The notes under the pieces are model-generated. The model was given only the letters and a program-made list of their open reading frames with translations. It made no database searches and was not told the DNA's origin. A program made the translations under genes and the position numbers. From NCBI RefSeq assembly GCF_021601625.1, contig NZ_BQHR01000002.1, positions 248,001-312,000 on the forward strand: a stretch of 64,000 nt of DNA, written 5' to 3'. Source of the DNA: Pseudomonas paraglycinae. Lineage in GTDB: Bacteria > Pseudomonadota > Gammaproteobacteria > Pseudomonadales > Pseudomonadaceae. Numbering within the stretch: the stretch's first letter is position 1; each line of letters begins with the position of its first letter. Of this stretch, positions 46,488 to 54,578 are shown in pieces.

Positions 46488-47300
46488 ATGAGTACAGAAG
46501 ATCCGCGGTTTGCAGGCATCGCCCGTTTGTATGGCATCGAGGGCCTCGAGCGTCTGCGCGCAGCCCATGTGGCGATTGTCGGCGTTGGCGGCGTCGGCTC
46601 CTGGGCGGCGGAAGCCATGGCCCGTTGCGGGGTGGGCGAGATTTCGCTGTTCGACCTCGACGACGTCTGCGTCAGCAACGCCAACCGTCAGTTGCATGCG
46701 CTGGACAGCACCGTCGGCAAGCCCAAGGTTGAGGTGATGGCCGAGCGTCTGCGCGGGATCAACCCGGACTGCAAGGTGCACGCCGTGGCGGACTTCGTCA
46801 CCCGCGACACCATGGCCGAATACATCACGCCGAACATCGACTGCGTGATCGACTGCATCGATGCGGTCAACGCCAAGGCCGCGCTGATCGCCTGGTGCAA
46901 ACGGCGCAAAATCCAGATCATCACCACCGGCGGCGCCGGCGGGCAGATCGATCCGACGCTGATTCAGGTCTGCGACCTCAACCGTACATTCAACGATCCG
47001 CTGGCCTCGAAAGTGCGTTCTACGTTGCGCCGCGATTATGGTTTCTCGCGCACCGTGACCCGCCATTACAGCGTGCCGTGCGTGTTCTCCACCGAACAGC
47101 TGCGCTATCCGAAACCGGACGGCAGCATTTGCCTGCAGAAGAGTTTTGTCGGCGACGGTGTGAAGCTGGACTGCGCCGGCGGGTTTGGCGCGGTGATGAT
47201 GGTGACGGCGACGTTCGGCATGGTCGCGGCGACCAAGGCGGTGGACAAAATTGTGGCGGGTGTTCGGCGCCCGGCGGATCGGGTCAAGCCTCAGGCCTGA
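46488..47300 (+). CDS. tcdA: tRNA threonylcarbamoyladenosine dehydratase
   Basis: 270 residues from ATG 46488 (AGGG eight bases before it; the ATG two codons upstream is too close). E1-like fold: VGVGGVGSWAAEAMARCGVG nucleotide-binding loop and LFDLDDVCVSNANRQLHA, then DCIDAVNAKAALI. It activates t6A at A37 with ATP to form cyclic ct6A. It partners in the cell with the CsdA-CsdE sulfur system, whose genes follow on the opposite strand, consistent with the known csd linkage. Confidence 0.97.
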   Translation: MSTEDPRFAGIARLYGIEGLERLRAAHVAIVGVGGVGSWAAEAMARCGVGEISLFDLDDVCVSNANRQLHALDSTVGKPKVEVMAERLRGINPDCKVHAVADFVTRDTMAEYITPNIDCVIDCIDAVNAKAALIAWCKRRKIQIITTGGAGGQIDPTLIQVCDLNRTFNDPLASKVRSTLRRDYGFSRTVTRHYSVPCVFSTEQLRYPKPDGSICLQKSFVGDGVKLDCAGGFGAVMMVTATFGMVAATKAVDKIVAGVRRPADRVKPQA

Positions 47301-47319
47301 AGCCCAGCGCTGCGTGACC

Positions 47320-47449
47320 GATCGTTCCCACGTCGAGGCGTCGAACCGTCCGCGTGGGAATGCCTCAACGGACGCTCCGCGTTCGGCTCTTGATTTGGGA
47401 CGCAGAGCGTCCCGGGCTGCATTCCCACGCGGAGCGTGGGAACGATCAG
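47320..47449. repeat. Second copy of the GATCGTTCC inverted repeat element
   Basis: Outer arms GATCGTTCCCACG / CGTGGGAACGATC with inner CGTGGGAATGC / GCATTCCCACG. Slightly longer than the 15731 copy; convergent tcdA/csdE intergenic. May act as a weak terminator for both genes. Confidence 0.85.
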
Positions 47450-47454
47450 TACGA

Positions 47455-47862
47455 TCAGTCAGGGGCGAGTTCACGCATCCGCTGCAACACGGCATTCAAG
47501 CCATTGCTGCGCGATGGCGACAACTGCCGCGACAGCCCAAGCTGATTGAACCAGTCCGGCAGATCAACCAACTGCAACTCGCCAGCGGTCAAACCGTTGA
47601 CCCGCAACAGCAACAACGCCACCAACCCGCGAATCATCCGTGCATCGCTGCTCGCCGCGAATTGCCAGCGGTCGTCGCGCAATTCGCCAACCAGCCACAC
47701 CTGACTTTCACAGCCGTGCACTCGATTGGCCTCGCACTTGTCCGCATCGCTCAACGGCGGCAGACGATCGCCAAACTGCATCAACAATCGCGCCCGCTGT
47801 TCCCAGCCGGCGGCGTTCTGAAACGTTTGCAGCGCCTCGGCGGCCTCGACCGGCAGGCTCAT
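47455..47862 (-). CDS. csdE: SufE-family sulfur acceptor
   Basis: 135 residues. The acceptor Cys51 is in VHGCESQVW. SufE/CsdE family protein taking sulfane sulfur from the CsdA cysteine desulfurase. Its start overlaps the end of csdA by 4 bases, so they form one coupled pair. In E. coli, CsdE also contacts TcdA (CsdL), encoded next to it here. Confidence 0.94.
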   Translation of the reverse strand: MSLPVEAAEALQTFQNAAGWEQRARLLMQFGDRLPPLSDADKCEANRVHGCESQVWLVGELRDDRWQFAASSDARMIRGLVALLLLRVNGLTAGELQLVDLPDWFNQLGLSRQLSPSRSNGLNAVLQRMRELAPD

Positions 47863-49061
47863 CGCAACAACTCCAGAGCCTGATCCAGCGCTTCAAAAAA
47901 GCGCTCCAGATCCTCGGAATCGTTGTACAGCGCCAGCGACACGCGAATCGCCCCGGCCAGTTCGAAACGCTTGAGCAGCGGCATCGCGCAGTGGTGCCCG
48001 GCACGCACGGCGATGCCCTGTTCGGTCAACAAGTGCGCCAGATCGGCGTTGTGCACGCCATCGACGACAAAACTGGCCAGCGCCAGTTGCGGCTTGCCCA
48101 ACAGACGAATGCCATTGCGGGCGGCGAGGCCACGTAACAGGTAATCGTGCAGCGCCGCTTCGTGGGTGGACACCGCGTCCTGATCCAGACCCGCGAGGTA
48201 GTCGAGAGTCGCACCGAGGCCGATCACGCTGGCAATCGGCGGCGTTCCCGCTTCGAAGCCCAGCGGTGCAGGGCGGAAACGGGATTCGTGATAGTTGGCT
48301 TCCAGCACCATCTCGCCGCCGAATTGCCACGGGCGCAGTTGTTCGAGCGCTGCGTTGCGCCCGAACAGCACGCCGAGGCCATCGGGGCCGTACAACTTGT
48401 GGCTGGAAAACACGTAAAAGTCGCAACCAAGGGCCTGGACGTCATGCCGACCGTGGACCACACCTTGAGCGCCATCGACCACGGTCAGCGCGTTGTACGC
48501 CTTGGCCATCGCCAGCAGCGCCGGCAATGGTTGCCATGCACCAAGCACGTTGGACAACTGGCTGACCGCCAGCAAGCGAGTGCGCGGGCCAATCAGGTGA
48601 ACGGCAGCGGCGAGGTCGATCACACCGTCATCGTCCAGCGGCAGGATTATCAGCTTCAAGTCGCGACGTTGTGCCAGTTGCTGCCAAGGCAGCAGGTTGG
48701 CGTGATGCTCCAGGGCGCTGATGACAATTTCATCGCCCGGATGGAAAAGATGTTCCAGGCCATAGGCCAGGAGATTCAGCGCACTGGTGGCGCCGTGGGT
48801 GAAGATGATCTGCCCGCTGTCACCGGCATTCAGCCACTGGGCAACCTTCAGGCGACTGTCCTCGAACGCCTGCGTGGCGTGGGCACCGGGCAGATGTTGG
48901 GCACGATGCACGTTGGCCGCGCCATTGGCGTAGTAATGCGCCAGCGCGTCGAGCAGGGCCTGGGGTTTTTGCGTGGTGGCGGCGTTGTCCAGGTAAGTCT
49001 GGTCTTGCCGTTGCAGGGCGGCGATGGCCGGGAAGTCGGCGCGCCAGGGGGAGGGAATCAT
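47859..49061 (-). CDS. csdA: Cysteine desulfurase
   Basis: 400 residues from ATG 49061 (MIPSPWRADF); a longer frame reaches back into the REP and is unlikely. NifS/SufS class: PLP lysine Lys222 in FSSHKLYGPDG and the active-site Cys358 in AGHHCAMP. It converts cysteine to alanine and passes persulfide to CsdE. Cofactor site segment VDGAQGVVHGRHDV is visible. Overlaps csdE by 4 bases. Confidence 0.96.
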   Translation of the reverse strand: MIPSPWRADFPAIAALQRQDQTYLDNAATTQKPQALLDALAHYYANGAANVHRAQHLPGAHATQAFEDSRLKVAQWLNAGDSGQIIFTHGATSALNLLAYGLEHLFHPGDEIVISALEHHANLLPWQQLAQRRDLKLIILPLDDDGVIDLAAAVHLIGPRTRLLAVSQLSNVLGAWQPLPALLAMAKAYNALTVVDGAQGVVHGRHDVQALGCDFYVFSSHKLYGPDGLGVLFGRNAALEQLRPWQFGGEMVLEANYHESRFRPAPLGFEAGTPPIASVIGLGATLDYLAGLDQDAVSTHEAALHDYLLRGLAARNGIRLLGKPQLALASFVVDGVHNADLAHLLTEQGIAVRAGHHCAMPLLKRFELAGAIRVSLALYNDSEDLERFFEALDQALELLR

Positions 49062-49106
49062 CACGGTTTCAAGCCCTGGTGAAGATGGGCGGGTTAACGC
49101 CGAACC

Positions 49107-49131
49107 CTGTGGGAGCGGGCTTGCCCGCGAT
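49107..49131 (+). repeat. REP sequence (single copy)
   Basis: CTGTGGGAGCGGGCTTGCCC then GCGAT; the same family as the 40995 REPIN, one arm only. Confidence 0.85.
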
Positions 49132-49189
49132 GGCGATCTTTCGAACGCCATGGCAAACAGGCCGGCTCCCTCAGGTGAGCTTCTGGCGC

Positions 49190-50224
49190 TTAGTTGTGAG
49201 CGTGCAGTGCTTCGTTCAGTTCGATCGCCGATTTGTGGGTCTTGCATTCCACAGCGCCGGTTTCCGAATTGCGACGGAACAGCAGGTCGGTCTGACCAGC
49301 CAGTTCACGGGCCTTGACCACTTTGACCAGTTTGTTGTGCTCGTCCAGCAGCGCCACCTTGGTGCCGGCGGTCACGTACAGGCCCGACTCGACGGTGTTG
49401 CGGTCGCCCAACGGGATACCGATACCGGCGTTGGCACCGATCAGGCAGCCTTCGCCGACCTTGATCACGATGTTGCCGCCGCCCGACAGGGTGCCCATGG
49501 TCGAGCAGCCGCCGCCCAGGTCCGAGCCCTTGCCGACGAATACGCCAGCGGAAACGCGGCCTTCGATCATGCCCGGGCCTTCGGTGCCGGCGTTGAAGTT
49601 GATGAAGCCTTCGTGCATCACGGTGGTGCCTTCGCCCACGTAGGCGCCCAGACGCAGACGCGCCGCGTCAGCGATACGCACGCCGGCCGGTACTACGTAG
49701 TCGGTCATTTTCGGGAATTTGTCCACCGAGAACACTTCCAGCAGCTCGCCGCGCAGACGGGCTTCGAGTTGCAACTCGGCCAGTTCGCTCAGGTCGATCG
49801 CGCCCTGGCTGGTCCAGGCCACGTTCGGCAGCAGCGGGAAGATCCCGGCCAGGCTCACGCCGTGCGGCTTGACCAGACGATGGGACAGCAGGTGCAGCTT
49901 CAGGTAAGCCTCAGGGGTCGAGGTCAGTTGCGCGTCTTCGGCCAGCAGGGTGGCGACCAGCGGCTTGTGGCTTTCAGCCAGACGGGTCAGCAGCTTGCCT
50001 TGTACCGCGTCGATGCCTTTCACGGCTTCAGCCAGTTGGGCGGCTTGTGCGGTGGTGAAGGTGATCGCCTGGTTGCCTTCGGTGTAGCCGAGGATCGGTG
50101 CAACAGCGGCAACCAGTTCGGCCGAAGGGTTCAACAGCGGCTGGGCGTAGAACACTTCCAGCCAAGCACCTTGACGGTTCTGGGTGCCGACGCCGAAGGC
50201 AATACTGAACAGGGAGTTGGACAT
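49190..50224 (-). CDS. dapD: Tetrahydrodipicolinate N-succinyltransferase
   Basis: 344 residues from ATG 50224 (MSNSLFSIAF, AGAGGT upstream). Left-handed beta-helix hexapeptide segments (ADAARLRLGAYVGEGTTVMHEG, GGGCSTMGTLSGGG, GCLIGANAGIGIPLGD). This is the longer, actinobacterial/Pseudomonas form of DapD. It succinylates tetrahydrodipicolinate in the lysine and DAP pathway, using succinyl-CoA. Upstream is the arsC-like gene with a 31-bp gap. Confidence 0.96.
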   Translation of the reverse strand: MSNSLFSIAFGVGTQNRQGAWLEVFYAQPLLNPSAELVAAVAPILGYTEGNQAITFTTAQAAQLAEAVKGIDAVQGKLLTRLAESHKPLVATLLAEDAQLTSTPEAYLKLHLLSHRLVKPHGVSLAGIFPLLPNVAWTSQGAIDLSELAELQLEARLRGELLEVFSVDKFPKMTDYVVPAGVRIADAARLRLGAYVGEGTTVMHEGFINFNAGTEGPGMIEGRVSAGVFVGKGSDLGGGCSTMGTLSGGGNIVIKVGEGCLIGANAGIGIPLGDRNTVESGLYVTAGTKVALLDEHNKLVKVVKARELAGQTDLLFRRNSETGAVECKTHKSAIELNEALHAHN

Positions 50225-50255
50225 GTGAATACCTCTACAAAAAGTGACGGGCTGC

Positions 50256-50618
50256 TTACTTGAGGGCGGCCGCGTAGATATCTGGCTTGAAGCCAATCAG
50301 GGTTCGGTCACCGAGATCGAGCACCGGGCGCTTGATCATCGAGGGTTGAGCGAGCATCAGTTCGATGGCTTTCGACTGGTCGAGATCGGCTTTGCGTTCG
50401 TCGTCGAGTTTGCGAAAGGTCGTGCCTGCGCGGTTCAACACCGTTTGCCAGCCATGTTCGTCGCACCATTGGGTCAGGTGCTCACGGTCAATGCCGGCGG
50501 TCTTGTAATCGTGGAAGTCATAGCTGACAGCGTGTTCATCGAGCCAGGTGCGCGCCTTTTTCATGGTGTCGCAGGCTTTGATGCCGAAAAGGTGCAACGT
50601 TTTGCTTGAAACGGTCAA
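50256..50618 (-). CDS. ArsC/Spx-family (YffB-like) protein
   Basis: 120 residues of the ArsC/Spx thioredoxin-fold family: FGIKACDTMKKARTWLDEH (single Cys16, no CxxC), later MIKRPVLDLGDRTLIGFKPD. The lone Cys and the FGIKACDTMKKA start point to the YffB group, a glutathione-linked reductase-like protein without proven arsenate function. The start appears to be TTG at 50616-50618, with AGGGGG eight bases upstream; no ATG precedes the conserved region. It could be transcribed with dapD. Confidence 0.9.
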   Translation of the reverse strand: MTVSSKTLHLFGIKACDTMKKARTWLDEHAVSYDFHDYKTAGIDREHLTQWCDEHGWQTVLNRAGTTFRKLDDERKADLDQSKAIELMLAQPSMIKRPVLDLGDRTLIGFKPDIYAAALK

Positions 50619-50800
50619 GGAATTGCCCCCTTTACAGGTGCTGGAAAAAAATGGTGTCGGATTATGCCATGACCAGACGGTTTCGCGGCGCCGAGGTTGC
50701 TTTTACGGAGGGGGCCTGCGACATAGGTGCAACGGTCAGCCACAGCCTAAGCGGCTAATATGGCAGTTCAACGCTGTCGATTGTCCGGGATTTCCGCTTT

Positions 50801-52432
50801 ATGCAAACCGCTTATACCGTCCTGATCCTGCTGATGCTGGTCAGTGTCTCGCGCCTGGTAGGACGGGTGATTCCGCTGCCGCTACCACTGGTACAGATCG
50901 CCGCCGGCGCCTTGCTGGCCTGGCCGACCCTCGGCCTGCACGTGGCCCTCGATCCTGAACTGTTCCTGTTTCTGTTCCTGCCGCCGCTGCTGTTTTCCGA
51001 TGGCTGGCGCATGCCCAAGCGTGAATTGTGGCGCCTTCGCGGGCCGGTGCTGACGCTCGCGGTCGGGCTGGTGCTGTTCACCGTGGTCGGTGCCGGCTAC
51101 TTCATTCATTGGCTGCTGCCGACGATTCCGTTGCCGGTGGCCTTTGCACTGGCGGCGGTGCTGTCGCCGACCGATGCGGTGGCAGTTTCGGCGATTTCGC
51201 AGAACCGCTTGCCAACGCCGCTGATGCACATGCTGCAAGGCGAGGCGTTGATGAATGATGCCTCGGGCCTGGTGACATTCAAATTTGCCTTGGTTGCCGC
51301 GGTGACCGGTGCGTTTTCCCTGGCCAATGCCAGTCTGACCTTCGTGCTGGTGGCAGTCGGCGGGCTGGCGGTCGGTGTGGCACTGAGCTGGCTGGTCGGC
51401 CGGTTGCGCGCCTGGATGATCGCCCGGGGCTGGGACGATCCGGCGACCCACGTGGTGTTCATGTTGCTGCTGCCGTTTGCCGCTTACGTGCTGGCCGAAC
51501 GGCTTGGCGCGTCGGGCATCCTTTCGGCAGTGGCGGCGGGGATGATGCAGAGCTGGCTCGATCTGCTGCCGCGCCAGACCAGCACGCGTTTGCTCAACCG
51601 CAGTGTCTGGTCGTTACTGGAATTCGCCTTCAATGGCCTGATCTTCCTGCTGCTGGGGCTGCAACTGCCGGACATCATCAAGGCGGTGGTTAGCCACGAG
51701 AGCTCGTTGTGGCCGACCCTGTTCTATCGCTGTCTCGATGTGGTGGCGATCTTCCTGGCGCTTGTACTGTTGCGTTTCATCTGGGTACAGAGCATCTGGC
51801 GCCTGTCGGTATTGCTGCGCCGCCTGCGCGGCAAGGGAGATCTGACGCAAGTGCCGACCGCCCGTTCCTGCTGGCTGCTGACCGTCGGTGGCGTACGCGG
51901 TGCGGTGACCCTGGCAGGCGTGATGTCGGTGCCGATGCTGATGGGCAGCGAGGCGTTCCCCGAGCGCGATCTGCTGATCTTCATCGCCGCCGGGGTGATC
52001 CTGTTGTCGCTGGTGGCGGCGTGCATTGCGCTGCCGTTGCTGTTGCGCGGCATCGAAAAGAGCCCGGACGACAAACGCCGTCAGGAAGTGCGCGACGCCT
52101 GGCGCAAGACGGCGGAAGCAGCGATTCATGCGCTGGAGACCGAAGAGGTCAACCCGCAGGATGCCGCGCAAGCCGCGCTGGCCGCGGAGCTCAAGGCCCG
52201 GATCATGTCCGAGTATCGTCATCAACTGGAGGTGTTCAACGATTCGGCCGAAGCCCAGGCGCTGGCGTTCCAGATGGATCTGCTGGAGCGCCGCCTGCGA
52301 CTCAAGGCGCTGCGCGCGCAACGCCTCGAGTTGTACAGCCTCAGCCGTCAGCACCAGATCGGTGATGATGTGTTGCGTGAAGTGTTGGGCGAGCTCGACT
52401 TGAGTGAGGCCAACCTGGGACAGGTCAAATAG
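50801..52432 (+). CDS. Na+/H+ (monovalent cation) antiporter, CPA1 family
   Basis: 543 residues. About 12 TM helices in the first ~415 residues, with the ion-site segments SPTDAVAVSAI (TM5-like) and GEALMNDASGLVTFKF. The C-terminal ~125 residues form a cytoplasmic, charged, coiled-coil tail. It exports Na+ or K+ for pH and salt homeostasis. In P. aeruginosa a similar gene lies near dapD, so this is a core gene. The ion specificity cannot be read from sequence. Confidence 0.93.
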   Translation: MQTAYTVLILLMLVSVSRLVGRVIPLPLPLVQIAAGALLAWPTLGLHVALDPELFLFLFLPPLLFSDGWRMPKRELWRLRGPVLTLAVGLVLFTVVGAGYFIHWLLPTIPLPVAFALAAVLSPTDAVAVSAISQNRLPTPLMHMLQGEALMNDASGLVTFKFALVAAVTGAFSLANASLTFVLVAVGGLAVGVALSWLVGRLRAWMIARGWDDPATHVVFMLLLPFAAYVLAERLGASGILSAVAAGMMQSWLDLLPRQTSTRLLNRSVWSLLEFAFNGLIFLLLGLQLPDIIKAVVSHESSLWPTLFYRCLDVVAIFLALVLLRFIWVQSIWRLSVLLRRLRGKGDLTQVPTARSCWLLTVGGVRGAVTLAGVMSVPMLMGSEAFPERDLLIFIAAGVILLSLVAACIALPLLLRGIEKSPDDKRRQEVRDAWRKTAEAAIHALETEEVNPQDAAQAALAAELKARIMSEYRHQLEVFNDSAEAQALAFQMDLLERRLRLKALRAQRLELYSLSRQHQIGDDVLREVLGELDLSEANLGQVK

Positions 52433-52440
52433 GCAAAGCG

Positions 52441-53169
52441 TTACCTGGGATAGAGCAATCTCATCAGGCGTTTGTCTTTCTTGCTGATCGTGCGGTTGAT
52501 CGGCACCTCCCAGTTGCCCACCGTCAAGGTGTTGGCCACGGGGTGGTGCATGATCGACCTGCGGTCGTAGGCGGTGTAGATCGCGTCCAGCGTGTCGAAG
52601 GAAGCGAACAGGTTTCTGTCGACCTGCTCCTCGGTCAGCGGGTTCATCTCGCGATTTTTGTAGAACTCGTACACCTTCGGTTTATCCCACGGAATTTTTG
52701 CCTGTGGGTGTTGGTGTTCATGCAGCGCGCCCAGCGCATGACCGAACTCGTGCATCACGATCACTTCAAAGTCCTGGTGATCCGGCTTTACGCCCAGGTT
52801 CATGGTCGGATAGTCCGGATGAATCAGCAGCGCATCGGTGCCGAGCATCGAACTGTTGTCGTTGTTTTTAGTAGCGATGCGGATGTCGCCCAACAGGTCA
52901 TCGACGAATTCAAACGTGAGATTGATGTACGGCAACCACTGGCTGGCGGCATCGATGATCTTCTTCTTGTGATCGGTATCGGGCGCGTCCATGAAGGCGA
53001 TTTTCAGTGTGCGGCCGTTAGCCCACAGTTTTGAGTAGTTGACGACGGAGCGCTTGCGGCGAGTGCCGGTCGCGGTGCCGGCATTGGCCGGGTTTTCGTT
53101 GATGGCGGCTATATACGCCGCCTGATCGTCGGGCCATTGGTTGAGTTGGCAATCGAGCAGTTCTGTCAT
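52441..53169 (-). CDS. Astacin-like (M12A) zinc metallopeptidase without signal peptide
   Basis: 242 residues from ATG 53169 (MTELLDCQLN). Catalytic zinc motif HEFGHALGALHEH (His140, Glu141, His144, His150), and the Met-turn SIMHHP with Met207. A ~50-residue N-terminal part with Cys7 could act as a short propeptide; there is no hydrophobic signal peptide, so export, if any, needs another route. It sits in a gap between a core antiporter and dapC and, by memory, has no counterpart in P. aeruginosa here, so it is probably accessory. The substrate is unknown. Confidence 0.87.
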   Translation of the reverse strand: MTELLDCQLNQWPDDQAAYIAAINENPANAGTATGTRRKRSVVNYSKLWANGRTLKIAFMDAPDTDHKKKIIDAASQWLPYINLTFEFVDDLLGDIRIATKNNDNSSMLGTDALLIHPDYPTMNLGVKPDHQDFEVIVMHEFGHALGALHEHQHPQAKIPWDKPKVYEFYKNREMNPLTEEQVDRNLFASFDTLDAIYTAYDRRSIMHHPVANTLTVGNWEVPINRTISKKDKRLMRLLYPR

Positions 53170-53300
53170 TTTCACTTCTTCCATGAAGTCAAAGATCGGT
53201 TTTTAGTAAGGCGCAGCGAATGGCGCCGCTCAAGACTAACGTCTGGCGGGCAGGGGAGTGGGGTAGAAAAGAAGGGGAACTGTTACGTGATATTTGACCA

Positions 53301-53325
53301 CCCGTGCCGGATTGCCCGGCACGGG
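53301..53325 (-). terminator. Hairpin after dapC
   Basis: CCCGTGCCGG / CCGGCACGGG, 10-bp perfect stem just past the leftward dapC stop. No clean T-run. Confidence 0.5.
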
Positions 53326-53335
53326 CGTTCAGGCA

Positions 53336-54535
53336 TTACTTGTGGCGCAGGACGAAATCGCGGATGCGCTCGGCAGCTTCGACGCATTCCGCCAGCGGCG
53401 CAACCAGCGCCATGCGCACGCGCCCGGCACCCGGATTGACGCCATCGACGTCACGGGACAGGTACGAACCCGGCACCACGGTCACGTGCTCTTCGGCAAA
53501 CAGATTGCGGCAGAACGCGGCATCGTCGCCTTGCACATTCGGCCACAGGTAGAAGCTGCCATCCGGACGCTGCACGTCCATCACCGGGCTGAGGATCGCC
53601 AGCACGGCATCGAACTTCTCGCGATACAGCGCTCGGTTGGCGCGCACGTGCACTTCGTCATTCCACGCGGCGACGCTGGCCAGTTGGGTCTGAACCGGCA
53701 TCGCGCAGCCGTGGTAGGTGCGGTACAGCAGGAAACCTTTGAGGATGTCGGCATCGCCGGCAACGAAACCGGAGCGCAGGCCCGGCAGGTTCGAACGCTT
53801 GGACAGGCTGTGGAACACCACGCAGCGTTTGAAATCCTTGCGACCCAGTTCGGCGCAGGCGCTGAGCAGGCCCGGCGGCGGAGTCTGTTCGTCGAAGTAC
53901 AGTTCGCTGTAGCACTCGTCGGCGGCAATCACGAAGTCGTATTCGTCGGCCAGGGCGATCAGCTTTTTCAGCACGTCGACCGGGATCAGCGCGCCGGTCG
54001 GGTTGCCTGGCGAGCAGAGGAACAGGATCTGGCAGCGTTTCCAGATGTCCGGCGAAACCGCGTCGAAATCCGGGTTGAAGCCGTTCTCGTCCAGGCACGG
54101 CAGGTAATGCGGCTTGGCGCCGGCGAGGAACGCCGCGCCTTCGTAGATCTGATAGAACGGGTTCGGGCTGACGACCAAGGCGTCATCGCCACGGTTGACC
54201 ACGGTCTGCGTGAAGGCGAACAGCGCTTCACGGGTGCCGTTGACCGGCAGCACGTTGCGCGCCGGGTCGATCCAGCCGCTCGGCACGTTGAAACGACGTT
54301 CGCACCAAGCCGCGATGGCTTCGCGCAGGGCCGGAATGCCGAGGGTGGTCGGGTACACCGACATCTGCTCCAGATTGTTCGCCAGCGCCTCGGCGACAAA
54401 GCTTGGCGAGCGATGCTTCGGTTCGCCAATGGACAGCGCGATCGGGCGCTTGTCCGGGTTTGGCGTGACGCTGCCGAGCAGGGCGCGGAGCTTTTCGAAC
54501 GGGTAGGGCTGAAGCTGGGACAGAGCGTTGTTCAT
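53336..54535 (-). CDS. dapC: N-succinyldiaminopimelate aminotransferase
   Basis: 399 residues, class I/II PLP aminotransferase. PLP-binding Lys246 in FHSLSKRSNLPG; SPGNPTG and AADECYSELYFDE are visible. This position, between the antiporter and glnD, matches the dapC of P. aeruginosa. It makes N-succinyl-LL-DAP from the keto acid with glutamate. It completes the succinylase DAP set with dapD and dapE in this window. Confidence 0.93.
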   Translation of the reverse strand: MNNALSQLQPYPFEKLRALLGSVTPNPDKRPIALSIGEPKHRSPSFVAEALANNLEQMSVYPTTLGIPALREAIAAWCERRFNVPSGWIDPARNVLPVNGTREALFAFTQTVVNRGDDALVVSPNPFYQIYEGAAFLAGAKPHYLPCLDENGFNPDFDAVSPDIWKRCQILFLCSPGNPTGALIPVDVLKKLIALADEYDFVIAADECYSELYFDEQTPPPGLLSACAELGRKDFKRCVVFHSLSKRSNLPGLRSGFVAGDADILKGFLLYRTYHGCAMPVQTQLASVAAWNDEVHVRANRALYREKFDAVLAILSPVMDVQRPDGSFYLWPNVQGDDAAFCRNLFAEEHVTVVPGSYLSRDVDGVNPGAGRVRMALVAPLAECVEAAERIRDFVLRHK

Positions 54536-54578
54536 CGGTGCGGGATCTCGTGCAAAGCGGTTGAATCCGGGCGCGCAA

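Noticed and set aside
49062-49247. N-terminal extension of csdA by 62 codons
   Set aside because: It reads through the REP sequence, giving SPEGAGLFAMAFERSPSRAS-type residues; the true start is ATG 49061.
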